A DNA stretch of 64,000 bases from positions 85,236-149,235 of the forward strand of contig NZ_JBGCCT010000030.1 in the NCBI RefSeq assembly GCF_041260665.1. Direction: 5' to 3'. The notes beneath the pieces are model-generated. The model was not told the origin of the DNA. It ran no database searches and was given only the letters and a program-made list of their open reading frames with translations. Positions 55,271 through 63,650 of the stretch are shown here, one piece after another. Each line of letters starts with the position of its first letter. The first letter of the stretch is position 1. This stretch comes from Catenulispora sp. GP43 (GTDB taxonomy: Bacteria > Actinomycetota > Actinomycetes > Streptomycetales > Catenulisporaceae). Both the position numbers and the translations under genes were made by a program.

Positions 55271-55924
55271 CTAGGCCGAGACGGTCCCGTAGAGACGGTC
55301 TCCGGCGTCGCCGAGGCCCGGGACGATGTAGCCGTTCTCGTTGAGCCGCTCGTCGATGGCCGCTGTGACGATCGCCACGGGGATGTCGAGGTCGGCCAGC
55401 GCCTCCTGCACGGCGGCGACGCCCTCGGGCGCGGCGAGCAGGCAGACAGCGGTCACCGAGGCCGCGCCGCGCTCGGCGAGCAGGCGGATCGCGGCGATGA
55501 GCGTGCCGCCGGTGGCCAGCATCGGGTCCAGCAGGTAGCACTGGCGGCCGGCGAGCTCCTCCGGCAGGCGGGTGGCGTAGGTGGAGGCCTGCAGCGTGTC
55601 CTCGTTGCGGACCATGCCCAGGAAGCCGACCTCGGCGGTCGGGAGCAGGCGGACCATGCCGTCGAGCATGCCCAGCCCCGCCCGCAGCACCGGCACCACC
55701 AGGTGGCGCGGACCGCTGAAGGTGACGCCGTGCGCCTCGGCGACCGGCGTGAGCACCGTGCTCGGCTCCACCTGCGCGTTGCGGGTGGCCTCGTAGGCCA
55801 GGAGGGTCACGAGCTCGTCGGCCAGCGCGCGGAAAGTGGGGGTTCGCGTACGCGCGTCCCGCAGCAGAGTCAGCTTGTGAGCGACAAGCGGGTGGTCGAC
55901 GACATGAATGGACACGGTGGGCAT
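55271..55924 (-). CDS. upp: Uracil phosphoribosyltransferase
   Basis: 217 residues from the ATG at 55924; the open frame upstream to 57067 is a shadow of tadA. It makes UMP from uracil and PRPP. Signature pieces: [20 protein letters not shown] at the start, [13 protein letters not shown], the PRPP loop [13 protein letters not shown], and [20 protein letters not shown] at the uracil site near the C-terminus. TACCGT 6 bases before the ATG and no ribosome-binding site suggest a leaderless message. Confidence 0.95.
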   Translation of the reverse strand: MPTVSIHVVDHPLVAHKLTLLRDARTRTPTFRALADELVTLLAYEATRNAQVEPSTVLTPVAEAHGVTFSGPRHLVVPVLRAGLGMLDGMVRLLPTAEVGFLGMVRNEDTLQASTYATRLPEELAGRQCYLLDPMLATGGTLIAAIRLLAERGAASVTAVCLLAAPEGVAAVQEALADLDIPVAIVTAAIDERLNENGYIVPGLGDAGDRLYGTVSA

Positions 55925-56067
55925 GGGCAAACGGTATCCGACGAGCCGTAACGCTGCACCAGTAAGTACTGGACAAGCACATACGGTGACAAGGTAACCT
56001 CTCAAAAAGGTCAAACCGCCGGCTTCCGGACCAGGGACCGGCGCAATGGGAAGGCGGTGACCAGCAA

Positions 56068-56253
56068 ATGCCCGCAGACCAGCCGCAACCGCAACCAGCA
56101 CCGGCGCGGGAGGCTCGAGACCGCAAACGGCGTCGCGAGGACTTCCTCGCCGACCTGGCCGAAGCCCAGCGCCTGCGCGAGCGCGTCGCCCCACGCCGGG
56201 CGCGGATGGCGCGGCTGAGACAGCAGCAGATGCTGAGGACGTTCTTCTACTAG
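56068..56253 (+). CDS. Small charged protein, 61 residues
   Basis: Reads [20 protein letters not shown], then a charged helical segment ([20 protein letters not shown] and following) with [11 protein letters not shown] at the end. Strongly basic and probably all-helical. GGGAAGGCGG lies about 13 bases upstream. Its own terminator follows closely. I do not recognise a family. The confidence rests on codon pattern, spacing and terminator. Confidence 0.6.
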   Translation: MPADQPQPQPAPAREARDRKRRREDFLADLAEAQRLRERVAPRRARMARLRQQQMLRTFFY

Positions 56254-56316
56254 AGCTTCGATCTCTCCCCCGAGCTTCGGGCTTCCCCGGAGCTTCGATC
56301 TTTCCCCGAGCTTCGA
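56253..56316 (+). repeat. Four spaced AGCTTCG repeats
   Basis: The stretch contains GAGCTTCGATCTCTCCCC, GAGCTTCGGGCTTCCCC, GAGCTTCGATCTTTCCCC and GAGCTTCGAG in a row with a period of 17-21 bases. It lies between the small gene and its terminator. It could be regulatory, or the remains of slippage. Confidence 0.7.
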
Positions 56317-56355
56317 GCGCCGCCGGTCCCGGAAACGGGACGGCGGCGCCTTTTT
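56317..56355 (+). terminator. Intrinsic terminator before tadA
   Basis: GCGCCGCCGGTCCC (56317-56330) pairs with GGGACGGCGGCGC (56337-56349), with one bulged G, then TTTTTGTG. This is a classic stem and T-run. Confidence 0.9.
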
Positions 56356-56365
56356 GTGAGGTTAA

Positions 56366-56977
<612 letters not shown>

Positions 56978-57013
56978 GCGAAGCACCGCCGCTGATCCGG
57001 TAAGGTATTCCAC

Positions 57014-57098
57014 GGTGACGTGTCCGAGCGGCCTAAGGAGCACGCCTCGAAAGCGTGTGAGGTGCAAGCCTCCGTGGGTTCAAATCCCACCGTCACCG
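57014..57098 (+). tRNA. tRNA-Ser (anticodon CGA), also the island attachment site
   Basis: 85 bases: acceptor GGTGACG/CGTCACC, anticodon stem ACGCC to AGCGT around loop CTCGAAA with anticodon CGA, long variable arm GTGAGGTGCAAGCCTCC and T arm GTGGGTTCAAATCCCAC. No encoded CCA. Its 3' 48 bases recur at 63038-63085, marking it as the integration site of the element that follows. Confidence 0.97.
57045..57092 (+). repeat. attL core: 48-bp direct repeat, copy 1 (inside tRNA-Ser)
   Basis: From CCTCGAAAGCG in the anticodon loop to TCCCACCG at the acceptor stem. Copy 2 at 63038-63085 is identical over all 48 bases. Similarity then continues less exactly through the tRNA end and the terminator (CAGCCCCTGAGCTG). 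Phage and ICE attachment sites typically span anticodon loop to tRNA 3' end. Confidence 0.9.
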
Positions 57099-57106
57099 CT
57101 TTGAAA

Positions 57107-57149
57107 ACAGCCCCTGAGCTGCGGAAACGCAGAGCGGGGGCTTTTTCGT
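57107..57149 (+). terminator. Terminator after tRNA-Ser
   Basis: AGCCCC and GGGGGCT arms enclose an inner stem (GCTGCG/CGCAGA-like around GAAA), followed by TTTTTCG. A related hairpin follows the second repeat copy at about 63100-63140. Confidence 0.7.
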
Positions 57150-57178
57150 TCAATCCGTCTCCAGGGTGGGCGCTTCGT

Positions 57179-57202
57179 CGGAATGCAACCCGGAACGCAA
57201 CC
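57179..57202 (+). repeat. Integrase arm-type sites, left end (two 12-bp repeats)
   Basis: CGGAATGCAACC (57179-57190) followed directly by CGGAACGCAACC (57191-57202), which differ by one base. The same pair in inverted orientation lies at the right end. The gap 57099-57344 holds this, the terminator and otherwise nothing that I can support. Confidence 0.7.
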
Positions 57203-57344
57203 AGTTCCGTCTACGCGAGCCTGCTGTCCGGCTGACCTGTGGCTCGCTCACAGCCACACACGCTTTTGAACGTGAGTGGCCCGGTGGGGAGCGCCAGCCC
57301 ATGCCACAGGTCAGTCCCAGTCGAGCCGTCGCTCATAAGTTAGC

Positions 57345-58127
57345 TCAGGCGAAGTCCTCGAGCACCTGTCGCACCTTATTGAGGATCTCGAGAGCACGCG
57401 ATTCACCTCCGTCGCCGACGGCCTGAAGGCGGTCGGCAAGCTCTTCCAATCCGCGCTTCAGGTCCTGGTCCCCGTCCTCTAGTCGATCCACATTTTCCAC
57501 CGTGACCAGCCGGAAGAATTCCACAAGCAGGGCGGGTAGCCGGATGTCCGGCTTGGTGCCGTACACGCTAGCTGGTACAGCATCACCACAGATGAAGCGG
57601 GCTGGATCCTCAATCGACCAGCCCGTAAGAATCGAGTCTGCCGCCAACAGATACGTTCCCTCAGCGACAACAAGGCGGCTACGGGAGGCGCCTCCGACGA
57701 ATCCGTCGGCCTCGGCGGTGTAGAAACCGAAGAGCTCCGAGCCCGTAGGATCGCACCACCGTTCCACAGCTGGTGCGCGGCCGAAGTTCTTCAGAACCGA
57801 CAGGCGCAACGTCCCAGTCGCGGCTTCGGCTGCATCCCAAACAGACCGATCGGGTTCGGACTCGCGGTTCACCTCCGGCACAGTCAACCTCAGCGAGAGC
57901 AGCATGCCGTCGGCCGTGTCGAACGCCCAGTACTCATCGTCCTCCATCAACCAGTCGAAGCTGCCGACAGAACGTGCGTCGACGGAGCCGGTTCCCGCAG
58001 ACGGCGACTCCACAACCACCGTCGGGCTGTCGAGCCTCAGCCGCGGACGCGCCGCTGCGGGAGATCCCGGGAGAACCAGGGCATCGACACCCGACGTCAG
58101 TCTGATGTGCTGACTGGTCACGGCCAT
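57345..58127 (-). CDS. Probable immunity protein of the RHS toxin
   Basis: 260 residues from the ATG at 58127, which lies inside the last codons of the toxin gene (10-bp overlap); the longer open frame upstream is a shadow. The protein is soluble, with GSFDWLMEDDEYWAFDTADG, then MLLSLRLTVPE and a beta-rich middle, and an acidic helical end (ENVDRLEDGDQDLKRGLEEL). I do not recognise the family. Being coupled directly behind a toxin tip that varies between cassettes is the classic position of the cognate immunity gene. Confidence 0.75.
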   Translation of the reverse strand: MAVTSQHIRLTSGVDALVLPGSPAAARPRLRLDSPTVVVESPSAGTGSVDARSVGSFDWLMEDDEYWAFDTADGMLLSLRLTVPEVNRESEPDRSVWDAAEAATGTLRLSVLKNFGRAPAVERWCDPTGSELFGFYTAEADGFVGGASRSRLVVAEGTYLLAADSILTGWSIEDPARFICGDAVPASVYGTKPDIRLPALLVEFFRLVTVENVDRLEDGDQDLKRGLEELADRLQAVGDGGESRALEILNKVRQVLEDFA

Positions 58128-61100
58128 CCGATCTGCTTGGCCGGCGCAATGAAGCCACCTTTGCCGTTGGGAATCTGCCCATTGACAACCATTGAATGAG
58201 TGACTGGCATGCCCGGGTCGGTGGCCTTGAGGCCCAGATTGGGATAGGCCTTGACGCCCGAATCCCCTAGGACGCCGGATGGGCCATAACTCGTCACAAT
58301 ATGCCCTTTCGTCGCGCCCCTGCCATCCAAGATGACTATATCGTCGCCCTTGCGGAAGGTCAGTCGTTCGCCAGTCCCGGTAGAGTAGTAGACGGCATCG
58401 GGGTTCTTGAGGATTTCCTCTTCGATTTGCGGGTCTATATGGCCGTGCCAGTTGGGCGCCCGCCTGGTCGTGCCGTCCTGCGCTCGCTGTTGAACTTTCT
58501 GCGCGACTTTCTTCGCTTGATCGTAGGTGATCAGCCCCAGCGGGTCGGTCCACCCCAGTGGGTTGTCGACATATGCGTACTGGTTCGGAGCCGGCGCCAG
58601 GCCCATGGGGTCCGGCGTCACGTAACGGGCGTTCTCGGAGTCGTAGTACCGGAACAGATTATAGTTCCACCCGGTCTCAGGGTCGTGATACTGGCCCGGA
58701 AAACGGAGCGGGCAGTCGGCCCCTTCTCCGGACGAATGCTGGCCTTGGCCCCATAGGCCGGCATTCCATCGCCACGCCAGCCCGCCGTCTGAGGCGACCA
58801 ATTCCATGGGTGTGCCGACGAGATCGGTCACGATCGCATGGAATTCGGCGTCGACGACGGCTTCCGCAATATCGGCCAGGCCAGACCATGTCCGTCGAGT
58901 TTGTGCCGCGACGCGAAACGAATCAGGTTCGTAGTCCCACGTAAGTACCTCTGTGCGGCCAGCGGAGTCTGTCTCGGCCTGTTCGGCGAGGTGCGAGCCG
59001 TCCCAAGAGAACGTGATGGTGCGAGAAGACGTTCCGTCAGCAGCCATTTGATGCTTGGCAATGCGGCGGCCCAGCGGGTCATACTCGTAACGCCACGTTG
59101 TGCCGTCAGGCTCAGTAACGGCTTTGAGTCGGTTCTCGGCATCCCACTCGTAGTGCCACTGCCTGCGCTGCCCGGACAACGTCCTGCGGACGGTCCGGAT
59201 CAGCCGTCGCTGATCGTCATAATCGTAGGTGGTGCGTCCCGCACGCCGGACAAGCGTTCCATTTGTTTCGCGCTCTCCGCGTGCCTCCGGCGCCGCCGCA
59301 GGACCGTCGGAGAACGCCAAGTTGCCCGAGGCGTCATAGGCGTATGTCTCCTGCCATTGGGCCGCCTGCACCGTGGTCACCCGGCGTTGCAGGTCAAGGG
59401 CGTAGGAGCGGTCCCCGCGCAGCCGATCGTGGATGGAACTCACAGCGCCGTCCACGAGGTACCGGTATTCACGGTCTTGGACCAGCTGTGGCGCTGCATC
59501 GGGATCCAGCGTCAATTGGATGCGCTGCGAACTCAGGCGCCCGCTCGCATCGTAAGCCTGTCGGAGAACAGCGGCAGACGAGAGCTGTCTTTCAACCTCG
59601 CGGCCAGCCTCGTCGTAGGCGAACGACAGTGCCGCAACCGTCCCGGACATAACAGAGGGTCGACCGGCCGCGTCGTGCTGCCACTGCGAAACCACGCCGG
59701 TCGGGCTTTCCCGTCGCGTACGGCGGCCGCCCGCGTCATAAGTGTTGCGTACCGTCCGGCCATCGACAGTCTCGGTCAACAAACGCCCCACACGGTCCCT
59801 GGTGTATTCGAGCGTCGCGGTGGGGCTGACGGCTCGCATCAAGTTCCCGACCCGATCGTAGGAGAACCTGGACTCCTCCACGCCGCAGGAGCGGCGGATC
59901 ACGTTACCGAAGACGTCGCGGTCAAAGCTGAGCAATGGTCCGCCGGCTACTCGCCTGGTCAGCATTTGCCCCGCCGCATCGTACGTATAGACCACGTCAC
60001 GGCCGTTGAAGTCGCACTCCCGCCGCAGATTGTTGACGGCATCGTATTCATAGGTCCACGTATCGCCGGCGCTGTTGGTGACTTCGACCAAACGCAACTC
60101 GGTGTCGTGGGCATACTCCAGACGGCTGCCGTCAGCCAGAATCTGGGCGGTCATGAGATCGAACGGACCGTACTCGAAACGCTCCGTTGCCCCAGCAGGA
60201 CCGCGACGGCTGACAAGGTGGCCCCCGGCGTCATACTCCCACTCCTCGCGGGCGCCGCCAGGCAAGACCCGGGCCAGCTCGCGCCCCTCGGTCGTCCACC
60301 ACAGCTCTGTGCGTTCGCCGAGGGGGCCGTCGATGCGGATCACGCGACCGAACGGATCTCGGACGACCGAAGTGGTGGCTCCCGTGGGATCCGTGATGGT
60401 CGTCGCCAGTCCCGCAGCATCGACAGTCAGTCGGGTTGTCTGGCCGACGGCGTCGATGACGGCCTCAAGCCCACCGAATCCGTTGTAGTGGTACACGGTC
60501 TCGGCGCCTTCAGGGTCGACCAACTTCACCAGATTGCCATGATCGTCGTACTGGTATTGCCAAACGGCACCATCGGGCCCCGCGACGACAGTACTGCGAC
60601 CCAACTCGTCACGCTCGAACTCGACAAGTCCGTCGCCCGGCAGGACGATCCGACTCGGCAGGCCCCGTGCGTCGAGATCAAAGCGCGTGGTCCGGCCGAT
60701 CGGGTCGGAGCTGGCCAGTACTGAGCCGTACAAGTCATGCTGGGCGGTCGCGACACCGCCGGCCGCGTCGACGACGGCCACCAGGTGGCCGTTTTCGTCG
60801 TACCGGTAGCTGGTTGCCTGCCCCAGCGAATCGGTGACGACGGTGACCAGATCCTCTTCGCGGTAGCCGAACTTGGTGTCCAGGCGCCCATCGGCACCGA
60901 CCCCGCGGGTTACTCGGCCCCGCGAGTCGTATTCGTAGGTATAGCGGTAGCCAAGGCGGTCAACCCAAGCGGTGATGCGGCCAGCGTAGTCATACTCATA
61001 TCGATACGGGACCCCGGAGGAGTCCACGACTCCCGCCAGACACCCGCGCCCGTCGTAGCGATATTCGCTCACAGGCACCCCGGATTCGGTGCCATCGAGC

Positions 61101-62656
61101 AGGCGTACCCCGGTCACACGCGGGCCTGCATCTGTCACAACTGTGTCGATCGCGAGCCGGTACGCGGGATGCGCGACGACACGCGGCGTACCATGCACAT
61201 CCCGCTCGACGTGGATGCGGTTGCCGTTGCGGTCGGATATCGCGGTCAAGTCGCGAATCGAGCCGATCTCGCCGTGATAGTGATCGACGTCAAAGTGAAG
61301 GCTCTGAGTGCTGATCGGATCAGTGATGCGGATCTCGTCGCTCTCGCGATCCCAGACCAACGGCCAGCGGGCCCCACGCTCGGGCAGCACAGCCTCATTT
61401 CCGGTGGGGATGGGGTAGTGAAGCGTCTGGGCATCGTCACCGACGAAGTGAATCCCCGCCTGATTGATCGACAGCCGCTGGTCCAGTGTTGAGGACCAGC
61501 CGGGCCCGAACAAACGGCCGTTCGCATATCCGGACGCATAAGAACGGCGCAGTACCACCGGCAGGATCCCGGGCAGGGATATATCCAGGGCCGTCGTGAT
61601 CATCTGGCCTGAAACGATATCGACCGGGTCGCCGGCCTCGTTCGCGAGCTTGTTGCCGTCAGCGGCACGGGCTTCGGCACCGACGGAGCCCTCTACCTCG
61701 GCTTCGGCTTCCTTGCCGAACTTTGAGGACAAGGATTCGAGTGCCTTACCGCCGAACTTCTCGATGGCCTTGCCGCCGAGGAGGGTGAGGCCGAGCATGC
61801 CGGCGCCCATGAGGGCGTCGCCCCAGTGGCCCTGCATGGCGTCGCCGAGGACTTCAATGCCGGTGCCGACCATCGCGATGATGTTGTCGGCCTCGGCCAG
61901 GGCGGCGGTGACCACGTCGACGCCGGGGATCCAGGAGGTCGCCAGGGCCAGGACGTCCAGGAAGGGGGCGAGGTCGTTGGCGATCTCGGCGATCTTGCCG
62001 CCCCACTCGGAGAGGTCCTCGGCGACGTGGTCCCACCAGGACTTGTTGTGGATGCCGTCGCCTTGGGCTTTGTGGAGGGCGCTGGCGCAGGTTTTGGCGG
62101 CGGTGATGCGGTCGTTGTCGGCGTCGTTGGCCTGCTTGGTCAGATCGGCCATGCGGGCTTTGGCGTTGTCCAGATTGGTCTGCGCGGTGTCGTGGGCGGT
62201 CTGCGCATCGGTGACTGCTTGCGGGTTGGGGTTGGCGGCGTGGTTCTGCTGTGCCGTCTTCAGATCGGTCGCGGCGGTGTTGGCGTTGGTGGTGGCGCGC
62301 TGTAGATCGGCGTGGGCGTCCTGAGCCTGACGCAATGCCGCGTCTGCTTTGGTCTGTGCCGCCTGCAGCGCCGGCCAGTATGCCGACAGCGCATCAGAGG
62401 CTTCGCTGTAGGACGTGTACAGCTTCTGCAGACGCCCCGGCAGCGGGCCGTACTGATTCTTGAACGCATCAGCCGTCTGACCGACCCACTGCATCGCAGC
62501 CGTGTCGGAACCAAACGAATTCAGGCTGCGGTACGCAGCCTCCACATCATGCGCGAAGTCCCCGAACTGCTTCGCCAGCGCCTGCACCGACTCCACCACG
62601 CCTGGAGTCGGATCCCCATCCAGACCCAGAATGTCCCAGCCAGACGGACGTGCCAT
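58118..62656 (-). CDS. RHS/YD-repeat polymorphic toxin with WXG-like N-terminus
   Basis: 1512 residues from the ATG at 62656 (GGGGAGGAG upstream). The N-terminal 200 residues are helical with Trp and coiled coils (MARPSGWDILGLDGDPTPG, then AAMQWVGQTADAFKN), like LXG/WXG100 domains exported by type VII secretion. A Gly-rich hydrophobic stretch lies at about 245-310. DPVDIVSGQMI near 345 starts the DUF6531-like segment. YD repeats (YEYDxxGRxT type) fill about 490-1290 and form the shell. The RHS core hallmark is FRYYDSENARYVTPDPMGLA, ending at DPLGL near 1371-1375. The last 137 residues are the toxin tip: HIDPQIEEEILKNPDAVYYS, LTFRKGDDIVILDG and IVTSYGPSG. That looks like a small BECR-type ribonuclease, but this is uncertain. 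Confidence 0.88.
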   Translation of the reverse strand: MARPSGWDILGLDGDPTPGVVESVQALAKQFGDFAHDVEAAYRSLNSFGSDTAAMQWVGQTADAFKNQYGPLPGRLQKLYTSYSEASDALSAYWPALQAAQTKADAALRQAQDAHADLQRATTNANTAATDLKTAQQNHAANPNPQAVTDAQTAHDTAQTNLDNAKARMADLTKQANDADNDRITAAKTCASALHKAQGDGIHNKSWWDHVAEDLSEWGGKIAEIANDLAPFLDVLALATSWIPGVDVVTAALAEADNIIAMVGTGIEVLGDAMQGHWGDALMGAGMLGLTLLGGKAIEKFGGKALESLSSKFGKEAEAEVEGSVGAEARAADGNKLANEAGDPVDIVSGQMITTALDISLPGILPVVLRRSYASGYANGRLFGPGWSSTLDQRLSINQAGIHFVGDDAQTLHYPIPTGNEAVLPERGARWPLVWDRESDEIRITDPISTQSLHFDVDHYHGEIGSIRDLTAISDRNGNRIHVERDVHGTPRVVAHPAYRLAIDTVVTDAGPRVTGVRLLDGTESGVPVSEYRYDGRGCLAGVVDSSGVPYRYEYDYAGRITAWVDRLGYRYTYEYDSRGRVTRGVGADGRLDTKFGYREEDLVTVVTDSLGQATSYRYDENGHLVAVVDAAGGVATAQHDLYGSVLASSDPIGRTTRFDLDARGLPSRIVLPGDGLVEFERDELGRSTVVAGPDGAVWQYQYDDHGNLVKLVDPEGAETVYHYNGFGGLEAVIDAVGQTTRLTVDAAGLATTITDPTGATTSVVRDPFGRVIRIDGPLGERTELWWTTEGRELARVLPGGAREEWEYDAGGHLVSRRGPAGATERFEYGPFDLMTAQILADGSRLEYAHDTELRLVEVTNSAGDTWTYEYDAVNNLRRECDFNGRDVVYTYDAAGQMLTRRVAGGPLLSFDRDVFGNVIRRSCGVEESRFSYDRVGNLMRAVSPTATLEYTRDRVGRLLTETVDGRTVRNTYDAGGRRTRRESPTGVVSQWQHDAAGRPSVMSGTVAALSFAYDEAGREVERQLSSAAVLRQAYDASGRLSSQRIQLTLDPDAAPQLVQDREYRYLVDGAVSSIHDRLRGDRSYALDLQRRVTTVQAAQWQETYAYDASGNLAFSDGPAAAPEARGERETNGTLVRRAGRTTYDYDDQRRLIRTVRRTLSGQRRQWHYEWDAENRLKAVTEPDGTTWRYEYDPLGRRIAKHQMAADGTSSRTITFSWDGSHLAEQAETDSAGRTEVLTWDYEPDSFRVAAQTRRTWSGLADIAEAVVDAEFHAIVTDLVGTPMELVASDGGLAWRWNAGLWGQGQHSSGEGADCPLRFPGQYHDPETGWNYNLFRYYDSENARYVTPDPMGLAPAPNQYAYVDNPLGWTDPLGLITYDQAKKVAQKVQQRAQDGTTRRAPNWHGHIDPQIEEEILKNPDAVYYSTGTGERLTFRKGDDIVILDGRGATKGHIVTSYGPSGVLGDSGVKAYPNLGLKATDPGMPVTHSMVVNGQIPNGKGGFIAPAKQIGWP

Positions 62657-62914
62657 CAGTAGCTCCTCCCCGTGTCCCACGGCCCAAGCACACAGCTATG
62701 ACAGAGCGCTGCCAAATCGGGGATCGACCCGCGCTGGAGTCTACCCACCCGCTATGTCGCCCGGTAACCGCCACACATACAACGATTACGGACAGTCGCA
62801 ACCCCTCGTCAGCGCATTGGGCGCCACCGTCCAGTGACCCTCGGGCAAACGGCAGCCCAGGAGGCCGTACTTGCAGAGTGGGCGCGTTCCACGGAGGTGA
62901 CTTATGACTCGATG

Positions 62915-62938
62915 GGTTGCATTCCGGGTTGCATTCCG
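62915..62938 (-). repeat. Integrase arm-type sites, right end (two perfect 12-bp repeats)
   Basis: GGTTGCATTCCG at 62915-62926 and again at 62927-62938. Each is the exact reverse complement of CGGAATGCAACC at 57179. The inward-facing inverted arrangement is what attL and attR of a tyrosine-recombinase element show. Confidence 0.75.
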
Positions 62939-63037
62939 CCGTTCACGGCTGCTTCGCAGGAGCGAACAGTATTTGCAGGGTTTCACCCCGCAGCAGGTCA
63001 GCGCAGGTATGCGAAGCATGCGGCACGCCCTCTCGAA

Positions 63038-63085
63038 CCTCGAAAGCGTGTGAGGTGCAAGCCTCCGTGGGTTCAAATCCCACCG
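63038..63085 (+). repeat. attR core: 48-bp direct repeat, copy 2 (tRNA-Ser 3' fragment)
   Basis: Identical to 57045-57092. Upstream sequence does not match the tRNA 5' half, so this is a fragment and not a second gene. Downstream it keeps CACCGC and a related hairpin, with differences (C for T at the first acceptor-stem change). The intergenic region 62657-63650 otherwise contains the arm sites and about 440 bp (63210-63650) in which I see no gene. Confidence 0.9.
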
Positions 63086-63172
63086 CCACCGCTTTTGATA
63101 CAGCCCCTGAGCTGTGGGAACGCACCTCGGGGGCTGTTCTGTTGAGGGCGTTTGTCTCACGTCTCACGCGAT

Positions 63173-63206
63173 CGGAATGCAACTGGGCTTCGGTCGGATT
63201 GCAAGC
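63173..63206 (+). repeat. Degenerate arm-type repeats beyond attR
   Basis: CGGAATGCAACT (63173-63184) and CGGATTGCAAGC (63195-63206), related to the 12-bp repeats of the element. They stand about 87 bp after copy 2, the same distance as the left arm pair from copy 1. This suggests that copy 2 is also the left end of a second element. Confidence 0.6.
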
Positions 63207-63650
63207 GGATCTCCCGAACACCAGCACTGGCCTGCACGTACGTTCATCCATTCACACCACCGCCAAGCGTGTGAGTCTCGCAAGGCTCTGGACGTCGCCA
63301 TGCTCGGCCCGGCTCGGCACCTTCAGCTTCAGAGCGGGCCGCTGGTGGGCACCGAATCAGACCACTCGTCCACCGACGGTGGAGACGACAGACGCCGCAG
63401 CGTCCTTCTATGCCTTGCGTAGTGACAGGTGGCAGATACGTCAGCCGCAGGACGGCGGGCACTCGCTTCGCGCCAAAGAGTTACCGAGGCCACGACCTGC
63501 TTTGTAGACTCGTTAGCTGTTGTGCGACGCAAGCGGGGGGATACGGGGGAAGATGACGAGTCTCGTCATCAATGTGCTCACGTTGTCCGCGTTCAGCCCC
63601 ACTGCCTCGCGCGATCTAGCCACGTGGCGGATACGGGGAGGGCTTCAGCA

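Larger units (their letters stand above)
57045..63085. mobile_element. 6-kb integrated toxin-immunity element in tRNA-Ser
   Basis: Bounded by the 48-bp direct repeats in and after tRNA-Ser, with paired 12-bp repeats 80-100 bp inside each end in opposite orientations. The contents are a probable immunity gene and an RHS-type toxin gene, both on minus. No integrase, excisionase or replication gene is present, so it cannot move alone. GC is visibly lower and codon use looser than in the core genes to the left. A second related element seems to begin directly to the right. Confidence 0.7.

Noticed and set aside
63038..63092. Second tRNA-Ser gene
   Set aside because: Only the 3' half matches; the acceptor 5' strand, D arm and half of the anticodon arm are missing, so it is an attachment-site fragment.
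62786..63160. 124-residue minus-strand frame over the attR region
   Set aside because: It is translated through the antisense tRNA fragment and arm repeats, and has no ribosome-binding site or family-like sequence.
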